Source: Micropterus salmoides
Taxonomy: Eukaryota; Chordata; Actinopteri; Centrarchiformes; Centrarchidae
Assembly (NCBI RefSeq): GCF_014851395.1
Contig: NW_024041484.1
Span: forward strand, 4,164,183 to 4,228,182
DNA length: 64,000 bases
Direction: 5' to 3'
Shown one piece after another: positions 36,901 through 47,408 of this stretch; position 1 is the first letter of the stretch, and each line of letters begins with the position of its first letter. Below the pieces are notes generated by a model. That model had not been told where the DNA came from and searched no databases. It worked only from the letters and a program-made list of their open reading frames with translations. The position numbers and the translations under genes were made by a program.

Positions 36901-39509
36901 AATATAAGATCCATAGCTATGTTTTCAATGGTGTATTAAGACCGTACATAATGAACCGTCATGTTTTTATTATCTTAGAATGAGCCATTTCTACATACAC
37001 CGCGGGTCCCCCCTTCCATTGACCTCTACAGTAGCTCAAAAAGGACAAACAGCACTACACCTCAACCTCACCACCACATGCCACTAAATCTTAAACACTG
37101 AACCTTAAAGGTTGTTGGTTAGTTGCAGGTACACGTTGTCCATAAGCAAAGGCATGAAACAACAATAACAACTTTGACGATCTGGCAAGGAGTGAGTGGA
37201 AATGGGCTTTAATATAGCAGGGTTGATGAGGGAAAGTAGAAACAGGTGTGCACTGCATTTGTCTGAAAAATCTAACCTGGAGTAATGGATCTAATGGAAA
37301 CTAATGGAAAATAAATGTCGATTGATTCGCTTTTTGTTAGCGTCAGTAAATAAAAGTGTACAGCACATTTTGCTTTTGTATATTATAATTAAATTAAATT
37401 AGCTGTAAACACTTTAGAGCATTATAGGAATTGATACTGAATGTAAAATTCCTGAAGAGTAATTTTCTCAGGTGAATTTTGATAACCTTTGAAAAGACTG
37501 ATTTGGTAATTGAAATATGGCGTCCTCTCCTCTGAGCTCTTCCCGTAGACAACCTACATGGGCTTCCTGGACTTTAGGAAACAGGAAGTTAAAGATCTGG
37601 GCATCCACCCCAGAGACTGCTCTTTCAACCCTGGAGTGTTTGTGGCCGATATGAGCGAATGGAAGACACAGAAGATCACCAAACAGCTGGAGAAATGGAT
37701 GGAGGAGAACTTCAGGTACGTACAGTGACCAGTGACCTTCTCCAGATTCCAGACAATTCAAATCAGAAAAAGGGGGGATTATCTACTTTAATCTTAGAGA
37801 TTATGTGTCAGAAGATTTTACATTCTTCTCCCCTGCTTTTTAAATACATGCTTCCCTAGTGGTTATTTCATCCGACATTTTAACATTTTGTTAACCTTAA
37901 CAGCTATGCTGATGCTACATGGTTATACATTTCTGTTCATACACAAATCTGTAGTGGCTTATGCTTCCTGACTTTGTGTTTGTCTGCTCTTAAATAACAT
38001 ATTATTAATTTCAACCAAACAAAGATTTAAATGGTTTTACTTTAACTTTAGCTAAAAGAGATGTACATATACTCACAAACATGACTTTGTTTTACGTGTT
38101 AACATTGGAGTCCAGTGTAACCAACAAGAATCTAACATCAGTGTCGCCTATTTTTAAAGACCATAACAAACCGTTTAGCTTCACGTAGATTTTATGTATA
38201 TGTTAATTGATTGAATTGTACAGGAGGCCCTGTCATGTATTAGTGGCCTGTACTACAGATTTTCTGGATGTCCACTTGCTTTCAGGTTCTTTTTGTTGGC
38301 TTGTGATATGATCACAATACACCCAAAAGGAAACTTGATAAAAGTCTACTCCAACCCAGCCTATTTGCACCACTTTATATTTTTCTTTTTAGCATGTACC
38401 ATTTACTTCTTTCATTAATTTATTGTAATGTTATTTATATTATTTAAATTATTGTATCTCATCTTATTGCACTTTGAACCGCATTTCATGTATGCAGCTG
38501 TAACATAAATATGCATTTTTGTATGTATATTTTTTTAGCATAATTATGGAGCATTGAAAGCATCTGCATGATCAGAAACTGTCTTCCTCCTCTCCACCAG
38601 ACAGAACATTTACAGCAGTGCCATGGCGGGAGGCGTTGCGACTCCACCCATGCTAATAGTGTTTCATGACAAATACACAACACTGGACCCACTGTGGCAC
38701 GTAAGACACCTGGGTAAGATCATCACTCCTCCACTCCATGCAGAATCATTTCAGTATTAGTTCCTAAATGGCATAATACTGTCTAGAATGACAATTAGGT
38801 CATTATAATGTTAAACAAACAAAACAATTTCATAATTTTGTGAAATAAAGACATACATTAGATGTTGGCTTTGTAAATGTACATAATTAGATTTGTGGTG
38901 TTATTTTATCGAAAGTTTATGTTTAATTACCAAACTGAAAACATACCTAAACTGCTGTCCCTTAAGTGGGCCTGTAAAATGCCATAACGGAGAAACAATA
39001 CACAAGTACACTCTCTCTTGTGGTGTGGCATAACTGAGGCACATACCATCACTTTTGGCTCCAATAAAAATAAAGTTAGCAGAGCTTATTACAGATCAAC
39101 CCCCTATGCAGACACTTATGCTACATACAACATGCCAGTGTCAGTAGTAAACTAACAATGATACATTATAAACAAGGTTAATTAAATTAAAATGGTAGTT
39201 AACAAATTAAAAATAGAGAAGTAACTAATGATGCATTTCACTTATGGTAATGGCAAGTGATGTGAATTCTGCAGACATAAAGAAACCTAAAATATTGTAG
39301 AGCTACAAAATAGCTTTCCTTTGTGCCCAGGCTGGAGTCCAGATGCCCGGTATTTAGAGAGCTTCCTACAAGAGGCGCACCTGCTGCACTGGAACGGCCC
39401 ATTTAAACCGTGGAATTACCCTGCTGTTCATTTGGATCTTTGGGAGAAGTGGTTTATCCCAGACCCTTCCGGAAGGTTCTCCTTGGTACGCCCAGAGAGT
39501 GACAGCTGA
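30982..39509 (+). CDS. glt8d2: Glycosyltransferase 8 domain-containing protein 2
   Basis: Nine coding exons: 30982-31000, 34181-34273, 35079-35280, 35488-35605, 35723-35807, 36281-36393, 37549-37715, 38601-38713, 39331-39509. Borders are AG/GT and phases chain to 1089 bases, 362 residues (human about 349). The start MALLRKINQVLL is shared with GLT8D2 rather than GLT8D1. Residues about 8-29 are a leucine-rich signal anchor, giving a type II Golgi-type membrane protein. The GT8 catalytic domain starts at VPIIICASEERMGATMATIN. YLDDDVIVQG (Asp166-168) holds the metal- and sugar-nucleotide-binding DXD motif, SFNPGVFVADMSEW follows, and the C-terminal HWNGPFKPW (323-331) is the family's closing motif. 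The acceptor substrate is not established for this family. Exon 2 gives only six codons and carries the ATG. No frame damage was found. Confidence 0.95.
31495..31740. mobile_element. truncated TTAA-type MITE, glt8d2 intron
   Basis: Starts TTTAAAGGTTCAGTGTGTAA and is closely alike over about 200 bases to the complete copy at 36850-37108, sharing AATATCTCTGAGGATCTA and ACATAATGAACCGT. The right inverted repeat is missing. Confidence 0.6.
31882..31956. repeat. 75-bp dispersed repeat, copy 1
   Basis: GATCTTTGAGTTCAGCTCAT followed by GGGGGCAAAAACAAAAG and TTTATAATTTTGTTCAGT is repeated almost exactly at 50906-50979 in the same orientation. Family unknown. Confidence 0.65.
32319..33566. mobile_element. 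piggyBac-like TTAA MITE, interrupted
   Basis: Left end TTAAAGAGGTCACATTATGC and right end GCATAATATGACCTCTTTAA form inverted repeats bounded by TTAA, the piggyBac target. The element lies between glt8d2 exons 2 and 3 and has no transposase. It is split by another element at 32644-33186. Confidence 0.7.
32644..33186. mobile_element. MITE nested inside a TTAA MITE
   Basis: Starts CAGGGCCCGTGTCCAACAAA and ends with sequence whose reverse complement is AGGGCCTGTGTCCACCAAAG, giving about 25 bp of inverted repeat. Interior is non-coding. I could not find a clean target duplication. A related end (AAGGGCCTGTGTGCACCGAA) occurs at 53459. Confidence 0.6.
33785..33990. mobile_element. hAT-like MITE remnant, inverted
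   Basis: Contains TCTCTGGTTCCAG and GACTGTTGGTCAGACAAAAC, the reverse complements of blocks in the copies at 14400 and 16641. It lies just before glt8d2 exon 3. Confidence 0.5.
36566..36848 (+). repeat. fish repeat with TTTATTTATATAGCGCC head
   Basis: AATTCAATTCAAATGAATTT, then TATTTATATAGCGCCAAATC, AGGAAAAACTTCC and GGCGGCCATCTGCCTCGACC mark a very common fish interspersed repeat, followed by a GA-rich tail at 36812-36848. Confidence 0.6.
36850..37108. mobile_element. complete TTAA-type MITE
   Basis: Left end TTAAAGGTCCAGTGTGTAA and right end ACACTGAACCTTAA are inverted copies of each other with TTAA at both borders. Non-coding. It is the intact partner of the truncated copy at 31495-31740. 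Confidence 0.65.
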
Positions 39510-39848
39510 TGTCTGTAGAACATACCATGTCTGAGCCACAGGGGGACCCGAAGCATGTGAAGTTCAGGACTTACTTGAACATTGGTGGAAGGTGTAATAG
39601 GACAATGTACAGTGAATTTAGGACTGGAGAATGTTCTTGAAAATTAACAGTGCTGCTCAAACACTAAAACAGTGGTGGAGTGAGTGAGTGCTCTATATAT
39701 TCAAACATAAAATGTGACTAATCTGTCTACAATGACAGATACCTGTAAAGAGAATATTACCTGTTGGAATGTCTCCAAAGTCAAGACAAGCTGTGTGTCT
39801 TTGTGAATTGTGTTAAGCATAAGGAACTTTGCTTTTGTGCCAGTCTGA

Positions 39849-39854
39849 AATAAA
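39849..39854 (+). terminator. glt8d2 polyadenylation signal
   Basis: AATAAA 340 bases after the glt8d2 stop codon, in TCTGAAATAAAGTTTC. It gives a 3' UTR of about 0.36 kb. Confidence 0.6.
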
Positions 39855-39859
39855 GTTTC

Positions 39860-41213
39860 AGAACTCCAATTTTCACATTCTCTCATCTTTACTGGTACAT
39901 ACTGGTAGTGCTTTAAATATGGAGTTGAAATCTTTAAGTAACAGAATACAGTGTTGTGTTACTGACATTTCCTCTAGCGCCATCATGATGTTGACATTTG
40001 TAGTTTTGAGTGAAACATCTCAACAGCTATTGGATAGATTGTCATTCGGTATAAACATTTGTTTCTCTCAGGATGAATTGTAATAACTTTGGTGATCATT
40101 TTGCTATCACCAACATAAGATCAATTTCAGTACTTTGCAAAATACCTGCAAACTAATCCCTAAACAATCCCATCAGCCTCAACTGCAGTTTATGTTTAGC
40201 AATAATTATACAGTGTAAGCGTACTAACACTGAACTAAGATGTTGGACGTGGTAAACAGTATTCCTGCTCAGGGCTGGACTGGGACAAAAAATTGGCCCT
40301 GGTACTTTTTGCCCAGGTGGCCCACTACAGTCGGTCGGCAACAGTCAGACACACCTCACCAGTACACAATCCATACAGTCCTCTTACATATGTGTACCTA
40401 CTGTAATATTCCCTTAAACCATAACGCAGTGGAGTAAGTGCCGTGGATAAGTGCACCACTGCAAGTGGATCAGTGTACTGATCAGTGTGCATTTTACTGA
40501 CTCCCTGGAGGCCATGGAGTACACAACTCATACTCAAGTACAAGTGATTGTCAAAGAAAAATCTCTGCTAGAAGTCACAGTCTCATTTTAAAATATAGCC
40601 GCGAGCGCCAATGATCGGGATCCAAGTAAATGCAACATTTGACATTTTCAGAGGAGAAGAACAGCCGAAGACGACTTGAGAGATTAAAGTTTATGAAAGA
40701 ATTTGGACGTTGAGATTGTAGTGAACAACGGTGTGGATTTGTGCATTTTACATTGAATAAATTTGGAGCTACCCTAAATTCCTTTCTCCTACCCAGAGAA
40801 GATGGGGAGGGGTCAAAGTTGCTTTCTCTAAGTGCTAGCCCGACCATAAAACTGGCACCTTTTTGATTCCGAAGCTGACTGTTAAACTGACAAAGGGACA
40901 GGAACCAGCCATTGGCATTTCCCTCTATTTGCCTCTATTTGAGTAGTTATGTTAACTGTTGTTGCTGTCTGTTGTTGATATTAGTGCTGAAAAGAAAGTT
41001 ACTTGTGCAATGTTTTTATTTTCAGCAAGACACTCCTTCATCTGATGTAATCAATGCTTGTTCATAATACTTTCCTACAAAATTTCTTTAGAAATGATGA
41101 CAAAGGAATGTTTTACTATACTCTTAATCGCCAGCTTGAATTTAAGGATGAATCAACAATATTCCCAGTTCCTAAAGAGAGACGATCTTTGATTTAATCC
41201 AAGCTTTCCTCAT
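39860..41213. other. intergenic; no gene seen
   Basis: No exon, RNA gene or clear repeat recognised. Short open frames here lack any domain. Confidence 0.5.
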
Positions 41214-42095
41214 GTAACCTGAGCTCCCCCAAGTGGGCGAAATAAGTATTACATGCCCTCGTCGGAAATGCCGTTAAATGTATAAATATCCTGACCAATA
41301 ATGTGACAATTGTTTCCTGTTACCAAATGCTTAGAACAGTACAACCGTTCGACCATTGAGGTTCGATTGTGGAAAATATTTGATTATAATACGTGCAAAT
41401 AGATTTCTTTTCTTTTTATACCTTAAGTTTAGAATGGCAGTCCCATGGGAAACCTGAGACGCCCCCTGGGACGCGCCCCAGGCAACAAAAGAGCGACACG
41501 CGACCTCTCGCTCTTCTCTTCGCTGTTGGCTCTTCCACTCTGCTCTGCTCGCTGGACGCTTCGGCACGCGTCGGCGCGCCTCGCCAGGCAACGCCCAGAC
41601 TCGGCCAGCGAGACAGGCCTTTTGTTCGCCTGAAGCTACACACCTGAAGTGCCGCGACATCGGAGGAGGCGTTTTCAATCAGACACGGAGAACCCCGGAG
41701 AATCCCTAGCAAAAAGCCAGGATCGGCAGCTAGCGTGGGACCCGTGCAACAGGCCAAAAGCAGGCTGTCGACAATATGAGTCAAATGCTTCCCACAATCG
41801 AACCTCCAGGCTCGTTGTTCAGCAAATGTTTATGTTCCCTGTATCCAACCATCTTTTTATCACCTTTAGTTAGAGAATAAATTCACTGTAATATAATCAA
41901 GAGCTGTGTGTGTTGCCTATTTCTAGTTCCTGCCAAGAGAATTGACCCTTTAGATATGAGACTGACTGACTGATTTAAGATAATTGAGCGATTATTAACT
42001 AACTGATCACTAGTAATAATTGTATAATTATTCAAACTACCTAGAGGTCCTGAGACTCTAGGATTATAACAACTCCGGTGGTGCCCTTAACGAGG
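41214..42095 (+). mobile_element. possible solo LTR with GC-rich core
   Basis: A GC- and CpG-rich block at about 41440-41760 sits in AT-rich DNA. It is preceded by a TATA-like TTTTTATACC at 41414 and followed by AATAAA at 41877. The stretch begins TGTAACC and ends near GGTGGTGCCC, which resembles the junction of a retroelement LTR and its primer-binding site. No coding frame of a retroelement is attached, so a solo LTR is the best guess. A CpG-rich promoter of an unknown transcript is the alternative. Confidence 0.35.
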
Positions 42096-42850
42096 AAATT
42101 CTGATTTTATGAATATTAATTCATAATTGGGTATCAATTCTCATAAATTTATTAAAATGCATAACTAAAATTTTTAGGTGTGCTACAAGATTATTGCGGA
42201 AATGCAAACTTGATTTTTACAACATTACCATGAGATCAGAGAGTGTCATCTTATGTACCTGACTTCTGGGTGAAATGTTCAACCCACATTGACATTTTGT
42301 GTTTCCAAGATTTAAAGTTTAAGCTGCACAAAATAGGAAGAAAGTATCACAGGATCCAAATGAAATAGAGACTTTAGACTTACTATGATCTGAACAACCC
42401 CATTGTCAGCAAGTCTTTTAAACCCTGGAACTCCAGATCTCCAGAGTAGATGACTTACCAGCTGAGCTACTGGTGAGAGGCTGTTTCAACACACCTTCTT
42501 ACATATTGAGGTAGAGACGTCACATTTGCCAGACCTGGATAGTTTTGTTAGTTTAAACTTAGAACGCTTACAACTGTCAAATCGTTGGTGAGAAAATTCT
42601 GAAAAACATCACACATCATTCTGCCGGTTTTGGGTGTGTTGTCAATTATTTTGGTTGCATTGTATACAACACTGAGCAAAAAGAAAATGCTGTGCATACT
42701 GTACAAGTTAGAGCAAGATACTGAATATCACTGCAGACTCACCGTTTGACCGATCTGAAAACACTTTGAAACACTTGAAATCGGCCATCTAGAGATTGTC
42801 TGTGTTGATTTTGGTAGCGTTTGAAGAAAGACTTGAGATATAGATGTTAA
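42096..42850. other. intergenic; no gene seen
   Basis: AT-rich DNA. A short tRNA-like tail (ACCAGCTGAGCTAC) near 42459-42472 may be a SINE fragment. Nothing else is recognised. Confidence 0.4.
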
Positions 42851-43300
42851 TTTTATTAGCATATTCTGAAAAATATAGAGTGACTGACTTCTGAATTGAC
42901 CATAGGTTGCAGTGAGGCAACATTTCCAGCTCTCGAGGATGTACGGGTGATTTTCTTAGATTTTTTGAAGTTTGAAATGAGAAATGTCTAGAAATTTACA
43001 TTTCTTGTAATAAGCCACGCCCACTTTGAGCAATCATTACCAAATTTTATGCATCAACTGAGTAGTGACCCGAGACTGTACAGACCGAATTTTGTACGAA
43101 TCCATGCAGCGAATTACGAGGTATAAACTTTTTTCAAGTGTAGTGCCCCCTAGTGGAAGAATATCCCAGGACAGCTTAGCGAAGCTCAGACTGAGCATCT
43201 GAACAGATGCGTCTAGTTTGGTGACCAGTGTGCGAACTATACCATAGCTTTCGGGGGAGCTCCCCTTTTTTTCCCGCAACGAGGGTTCACGAACTGTTCA
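42850..43300. repeat. probable interspersed repeat
   Basis: Blocks such as AAGCCACGCCCACTTTGAGC, GTGACCCGAGACTGTACAGA and GTAGTGCCCCCTAGTGG resemble a common fish dispersed repeat, recognised by eye. Not coding. Confidence 0.35.
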
Positions 43301-43833
43301 CAGTGCGTCGGTCGTACTACTGGGGCGGAACAGGGACAGGAGATCACGGAGCGACCGGCCCGCTGCAGACAGTCGGTGATCACTCCCTCTGGCTGGATGA
43401 AGTCTGATGCTCCTGTTTTACGCATGGATCCATGATGATAGAGAAATATAGAGATTTTCACATGAAAAATTCTTTATAAACTGTGTGCACTGACTTCGGA
43501 CTGAACCGAAGTCAGATAAAACTGGCTGGACTATAGGAAGAGTAAATGGGAAACACTTGTATGAGTGTATATCAGATGTGTTTTTGTACATAATGTCAAC
43601 ATTGCTGAACATTACATATTGTGGGAGATAAAAACCCTCAGACTGAGCCCTTATGGGCCTTCTCTCTCACACTCAGTTCTCTTGAATGTAACTGTAACTT
43701 AGACTTAGATGAGTTGTAGTTCTTTTAATATAAATGGTATTCTTTTCAATGAGACAAAATTTCAATTTTCTTTTCAATTTCAAACAAATAAAACAAATAC
43801 AAATGTGCTGTGTGTGACATCACATGTTGACCT

Positions 43834-44070
43834 TCAGTGTTGCAACCTCCTCGCAAGGTCTCCTTTGTGTTCACAAATCAAGTCTTCTTCCCTTATCAGG
43901 CCCCCCTTACCCAGGCCTCCTGTGTTTATAAATCTTAGTTTACTCCTATCGAGCGTGGCTCCAGGTGCTATCAACTTTATGTGAGAATCCAACAAGTCCT
44001 CATTGTCTCTCGTTTGGATATCTAATTCATTTGGAATCATGGCCGTCACCCAAACTTCCCCTCCGGCCAA
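43834..44070 (-). other. unrecognised 78-residue open frame
   Basis: A minus-strand frame with a charged, protein-like composition, including WVTAMIPNELDIQTRDNEDL and KLIAPGATLDRSKLRFINTG. It has a start and a stop but no splice support or family that I recognise. It could be an exapted or retroelement-derived exon, or chance. Nearby DNA offers no partner exon. Confidence 0.2.
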
Positions 44071-44439
44071 TTAGCAACAGTGTTTTACTGGCTGGGTGTA
44101 GGAGCTTTTGGGAAATGTTAAGGGCGTGTGTGTTCTTGTGAAGTCTATGGTCTGTGTCTTCCTAGGCCGCAGAATGAGAGAGTAATAGGGTTGAGTGAGT
44201 GAACTGCACCTCAAAGGCCAGTGTATCCTTCAATAAACACTTTAAACATAATTCTAATAAACATGTGAGTCATTTTCCTAATTAAGCTAGCTATTCAACA
44301 ATTATCCTTATGGTCAGTTTGAGCACACTGAAGCATGTCTATTCCACACTGATGAGACGATCAGGTTGCATTAATAGAAATGCAATCAGTTGTTCTCAGA
44401 CACTGTCAGTGCTGGAAAGTAACGCTTTCACTTGAGCAT

Positions 44440-44680
44440 TGTGACTTTATGCGACATTATACTTCTACTCTACTATATTTCAGAAGCTACTATTGTTGTT
44501 TTTACTCCACAACAGTAACCTGACAGCTGGAATTACTCCACTGCGGATTAAGATTATTGTTATTATTATAGGTCTAAATACTTGATGTTTTTAACAGGGT
44601 AACAAAGGACTTTTTCTTTTAATGTATAATTTTTAATATTTAGGTATACTTTTACTTAAGTAAGGGATCTGGATTCTTCT
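44440..44680. repeat. probable interspersed repeat
   Basis: Contains TTACTCCACAACAGTAACCT, GGATTAAGATTATTG and ATACTTTTACTTAAGTAAG, resembling a very common fish repeat built of TTACTTTTACTCCACTAC units. A similar AT-rich piece lies at 60075-60180. Confidence 0.4.
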
Positions 44681-44689
44681 TTCACAACG

Positions 44690-45990
44690 GGCTATAGTTG
44701 ACATGAGCTGAGAGTCCCCAACATCGCCACCAGAGGCCGTGATAGTTCTGGAAGTCCCCTCTAAAGGATCTGATGAGCTGCTTGCCACAGAACTCTTCTG
44801 CATCATGTCTGGGTGAGCTCAGCAACTCGCAACACACTCTGTCCTAATACATAACTGAGGAAAACATACACTATAAGTACCAATTTGCATTTTCAAAAAA
44901 TATATTTACGTTGAACTTCTTACTGTGATTTAGGAGTTTTTGCTCATCTACTGCAAACACTTTACAATACTGACCATGCTGTAGTGTTGCACATCTTTTT
45001 TAGGCATTTTCCTACTTTCCATTCAGCTGTTGGTTTTCATTCATGCATCATAAAGTATTTAATTTTTAAAAGCATTCTTGAAACTCGCTTGAGTAAACGT
45101 CCAATCTGCGTTGTAATATTACATCTTGACAAAATGCACTATGAGCCTTTTAAATCAGTTTTTGACTTAAACTACACTGATGTTCATTGAGATGGATTTT
45201 TTTTTTTTTTAAACAAGCAAGTTTCAGGTCTACAACATACAGTTTGTAAAAAGATACTTAAACTTGCCAAAACACTGGGATGGTCAATTGAGATCCTTCA
45301 GAGTTCTAAAAATATTTTTCTTTACTGCTAGTTTACTAGTTATAAGTGGCATACTCCTTGAAAGTCCACAATCAGCCATACATCTGCTGTAAAAATAATA
45401 CTGAACTGATAATGTAATGTTTTTTAAATCTCTTATACGTGTTTTGTTTGTGTTTTCTCCACAGAGTTTGCTCTCTTTTCTAGCTCTAACCACTAGACAG
45501 ACAGTTGAATTGAATGTGACTCGTGTGAAAATAAGTTTTGCTTACTGTAATTTCAGTGTGAAACAAAATCTGTTCATCTTGTCAAATTCACTATACCAGC
45601 AAGAAGTAACAACAGATTACCAGCTGACCTGCACGAAGAGGTGGATCAGAACTGGGAAGAGGTGTGTTTCACAGTCACATGCTTTACAATAAACTAAACA
45701 GAAAGTCACTCAGAGACAGCACCACTTTAGCAGAGACAAGTCCCTTTCTCTGTCAAAAAACAACTTCAGTCCTTCAGGCCTCTGAAGGACTGAAGTTGCA
45801 AGTACAAGCAAGTACAGTTGATACTAGTCCTTCTGTTTTAAACAATAAACAATAGAAATCGGAATTAACAGGTAAGAGGATATACTTACTCAAGGAAAAC
45901 AATGCTAGAAAAAGACTTCGGTACACACTAGTTAGGGTATTGTGAGGTATCCTAAACTGGCGTCCTACATTGGTTGTCTTCCAGGACACA
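44690..45990. other. intergenic; no gene seen
   Basis: Contains a poly-T run at about 45197-45210 and short open frames without domains. Near 45775 a short inverted repeat occurs (CTTCAGTCCTTCAGGCCTCT next to its complement). Confidence 0.45.
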
Positions 45991-45993
45991 GTA

Positions 45994-46175
45994 GGCTATA
46001 TTGCTATGACGGGGCGGCTGTGGCTCAGGAGGTTTGATCCCTGTCTGCTCCAGTCTCCGTGTCGAAGTGTCTTTGGGCAAGATACTGAATCCCGACTTGC
46101 TGTGTGTGTTAGTCTCCTTCTGATGAGCAGAAGAGTGGAAAGGCGCTTTGGAAGTGCAGTTCATTTACCTCTGAT
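45994..46175 (+). repeat. SINE-like repeat, plus orientation
   Basis: Head GGGGCGGCTGTGGCTCAGGA (tRNA-like A-box region), then GTGTCTTTGGGCAAGATAC and AAAGGCGCTTTGGAAGTG. This looks like the same family as the repeat split by the DIRS element at 46856-49805, in the opposite orientation. Confidence 0.5.
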
Positions 46176-46981
46176 CTGTGGTCTTCAAATTCAATACAAT
46201 AATCCAAAACCACTGACCCATCCAACTTTAAATGTTTCAGTGATGTGCAACATACCACACTGATTTTGACGTTTGCTGATATTGTAATATTGTCTGTTAT
46301 TTCAGCATTTTCAGCATATCCTAAACTCTTCATGTCTGATGATGGAAAGAAGTCAGTCATTGTGATCTAAAACAGATTCTCACTTCTCTCATGTCATGTG
46401 GTCCATTGCACCGTACACACCGATTTGCCGTTGTGTCTGGTGTGGTCCCATTCCAAGATGATGTCTAGTTTATGTTCCTCTTTACTGCAGGAAAAACAGC
46501 CATTTGTAATTTGAGAAGTCAAGGAAAACATTGCATTCTTGTAAACTGTAAATTCAAATGCGTTACATAATCCCTAAAGAGAAAATCTGTCTTCCAAGGG
46601 TTAGTACACTTACACAGCTCAACAGAGCCTGTGTGGTTTCAGAGTTTGGGAGTTACAAAATCAGTTCCCTTTCCAAAGAATTTAACATTTTGTTTTGACT
46701 TAATTTACATGAAGTTAAAATGTAGACATCTCTTTTCCCTATTCAGAATTGGAAACTGTACATAACATTTTGTAGTTCTGGTTGGGTAACTCAGTCTGTT
46801 TGGGACCACAACTAAATTTGGGTCAGAATTACAATACATATGTGTAATACATGATAAATGTAAATGCTCCGTACTTGTATAGCGCCTTTCTAGTCTTTTC
46901 GACCACTCAAAGCGCTTTTACACTACATCTGCATTCACCAGTCACACACATTCATACACTGAGCCTAAGTGCTCAAACGGA

Positions 46982-47043
46982 AACGTCTCGGGTTACGTAT
47001 GTAACCCTGGTTCCCCGAGAAGGGGAACGAGACACTGCGTCGG
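46982..47043. repeat. DIRS left terminus, arm of a 62-bp perfect inverted repeat
   Basis: This 62-bp segment (begins AACGTCTCGGGTTACG) is the exact reverse complement of 47238-47299. The two arms are about 194 bases apart and would form a strong hairpin. The outer arm is the element's left end; the inner arm belongs to the internal complementary region. Confidence 0.9.
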
Positions 47044-47237
47044 TTACGACACTATGGGAACGCCTCTAGGCGAAGCAGGTCTGAACGTGAATTAAATCAC
47101 TCCAATCCTATTGGCTTTCTCATAGAACAGTAAGGTGTGACGGAATAACCGGAGGAGTATAAAGCACACCTGTACACACTCATCATTAGCTTAAACTATG
47201 AAGCAGGCGCTTCAGGCGGGGAGAGAGGTGCGGCGGG

Positions 47238-47350
47238 CCGACGCAGTGTCTCGTTCCCCTTCTCGGGGAACCAGGGTTACATACGTAACCCGAGACGTTC
47301 CCCTTCGAGTGAACTCGAACTGTGTCGGTTACGACACTATGGGAACGAGA
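47238..47350. repeat. DIRS internal complementary region
   Basis: The first half (47238-47299) is complementary to the outer left end. The second half (47298-47346, with CCCCTTCGAGTGAACTCGAA) is complementary, with few changes, to the outer right end at 49619-49671. Joining copies of both ends back to back is how DIRS elements template a circular intermediate. Confidence 0.8.
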
Positions 47351-47408
47351 TACCCACTAAACCGTGCCGAAAACCCCGCCTGCCCCAGTGTGCAGTAAAG
47401 TGGCACGA

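Larger units (their letters stand above)
36420..37260. repeat. nested repeat stack in glt8d2 intron 7
   Basis: An outer repeat (GGCAAGCAGGAAGAGTTCAG on the left, ACGATCTGGCAAGGAGTGAG on the right) appears split by two later insertions: the TATATAGCGCC element at 36566-36848 and the MITE at 36850-37108. The order follows from the outer repeat resuming after them. The outer family is recognised only by eye. Confidence 0.45.

Noticed and set aside
41393..41784. Overlapping open frames on both strands in the GC-rich block
   Set aside because: High GC lowers stop frequency in all frames; no domain is present.
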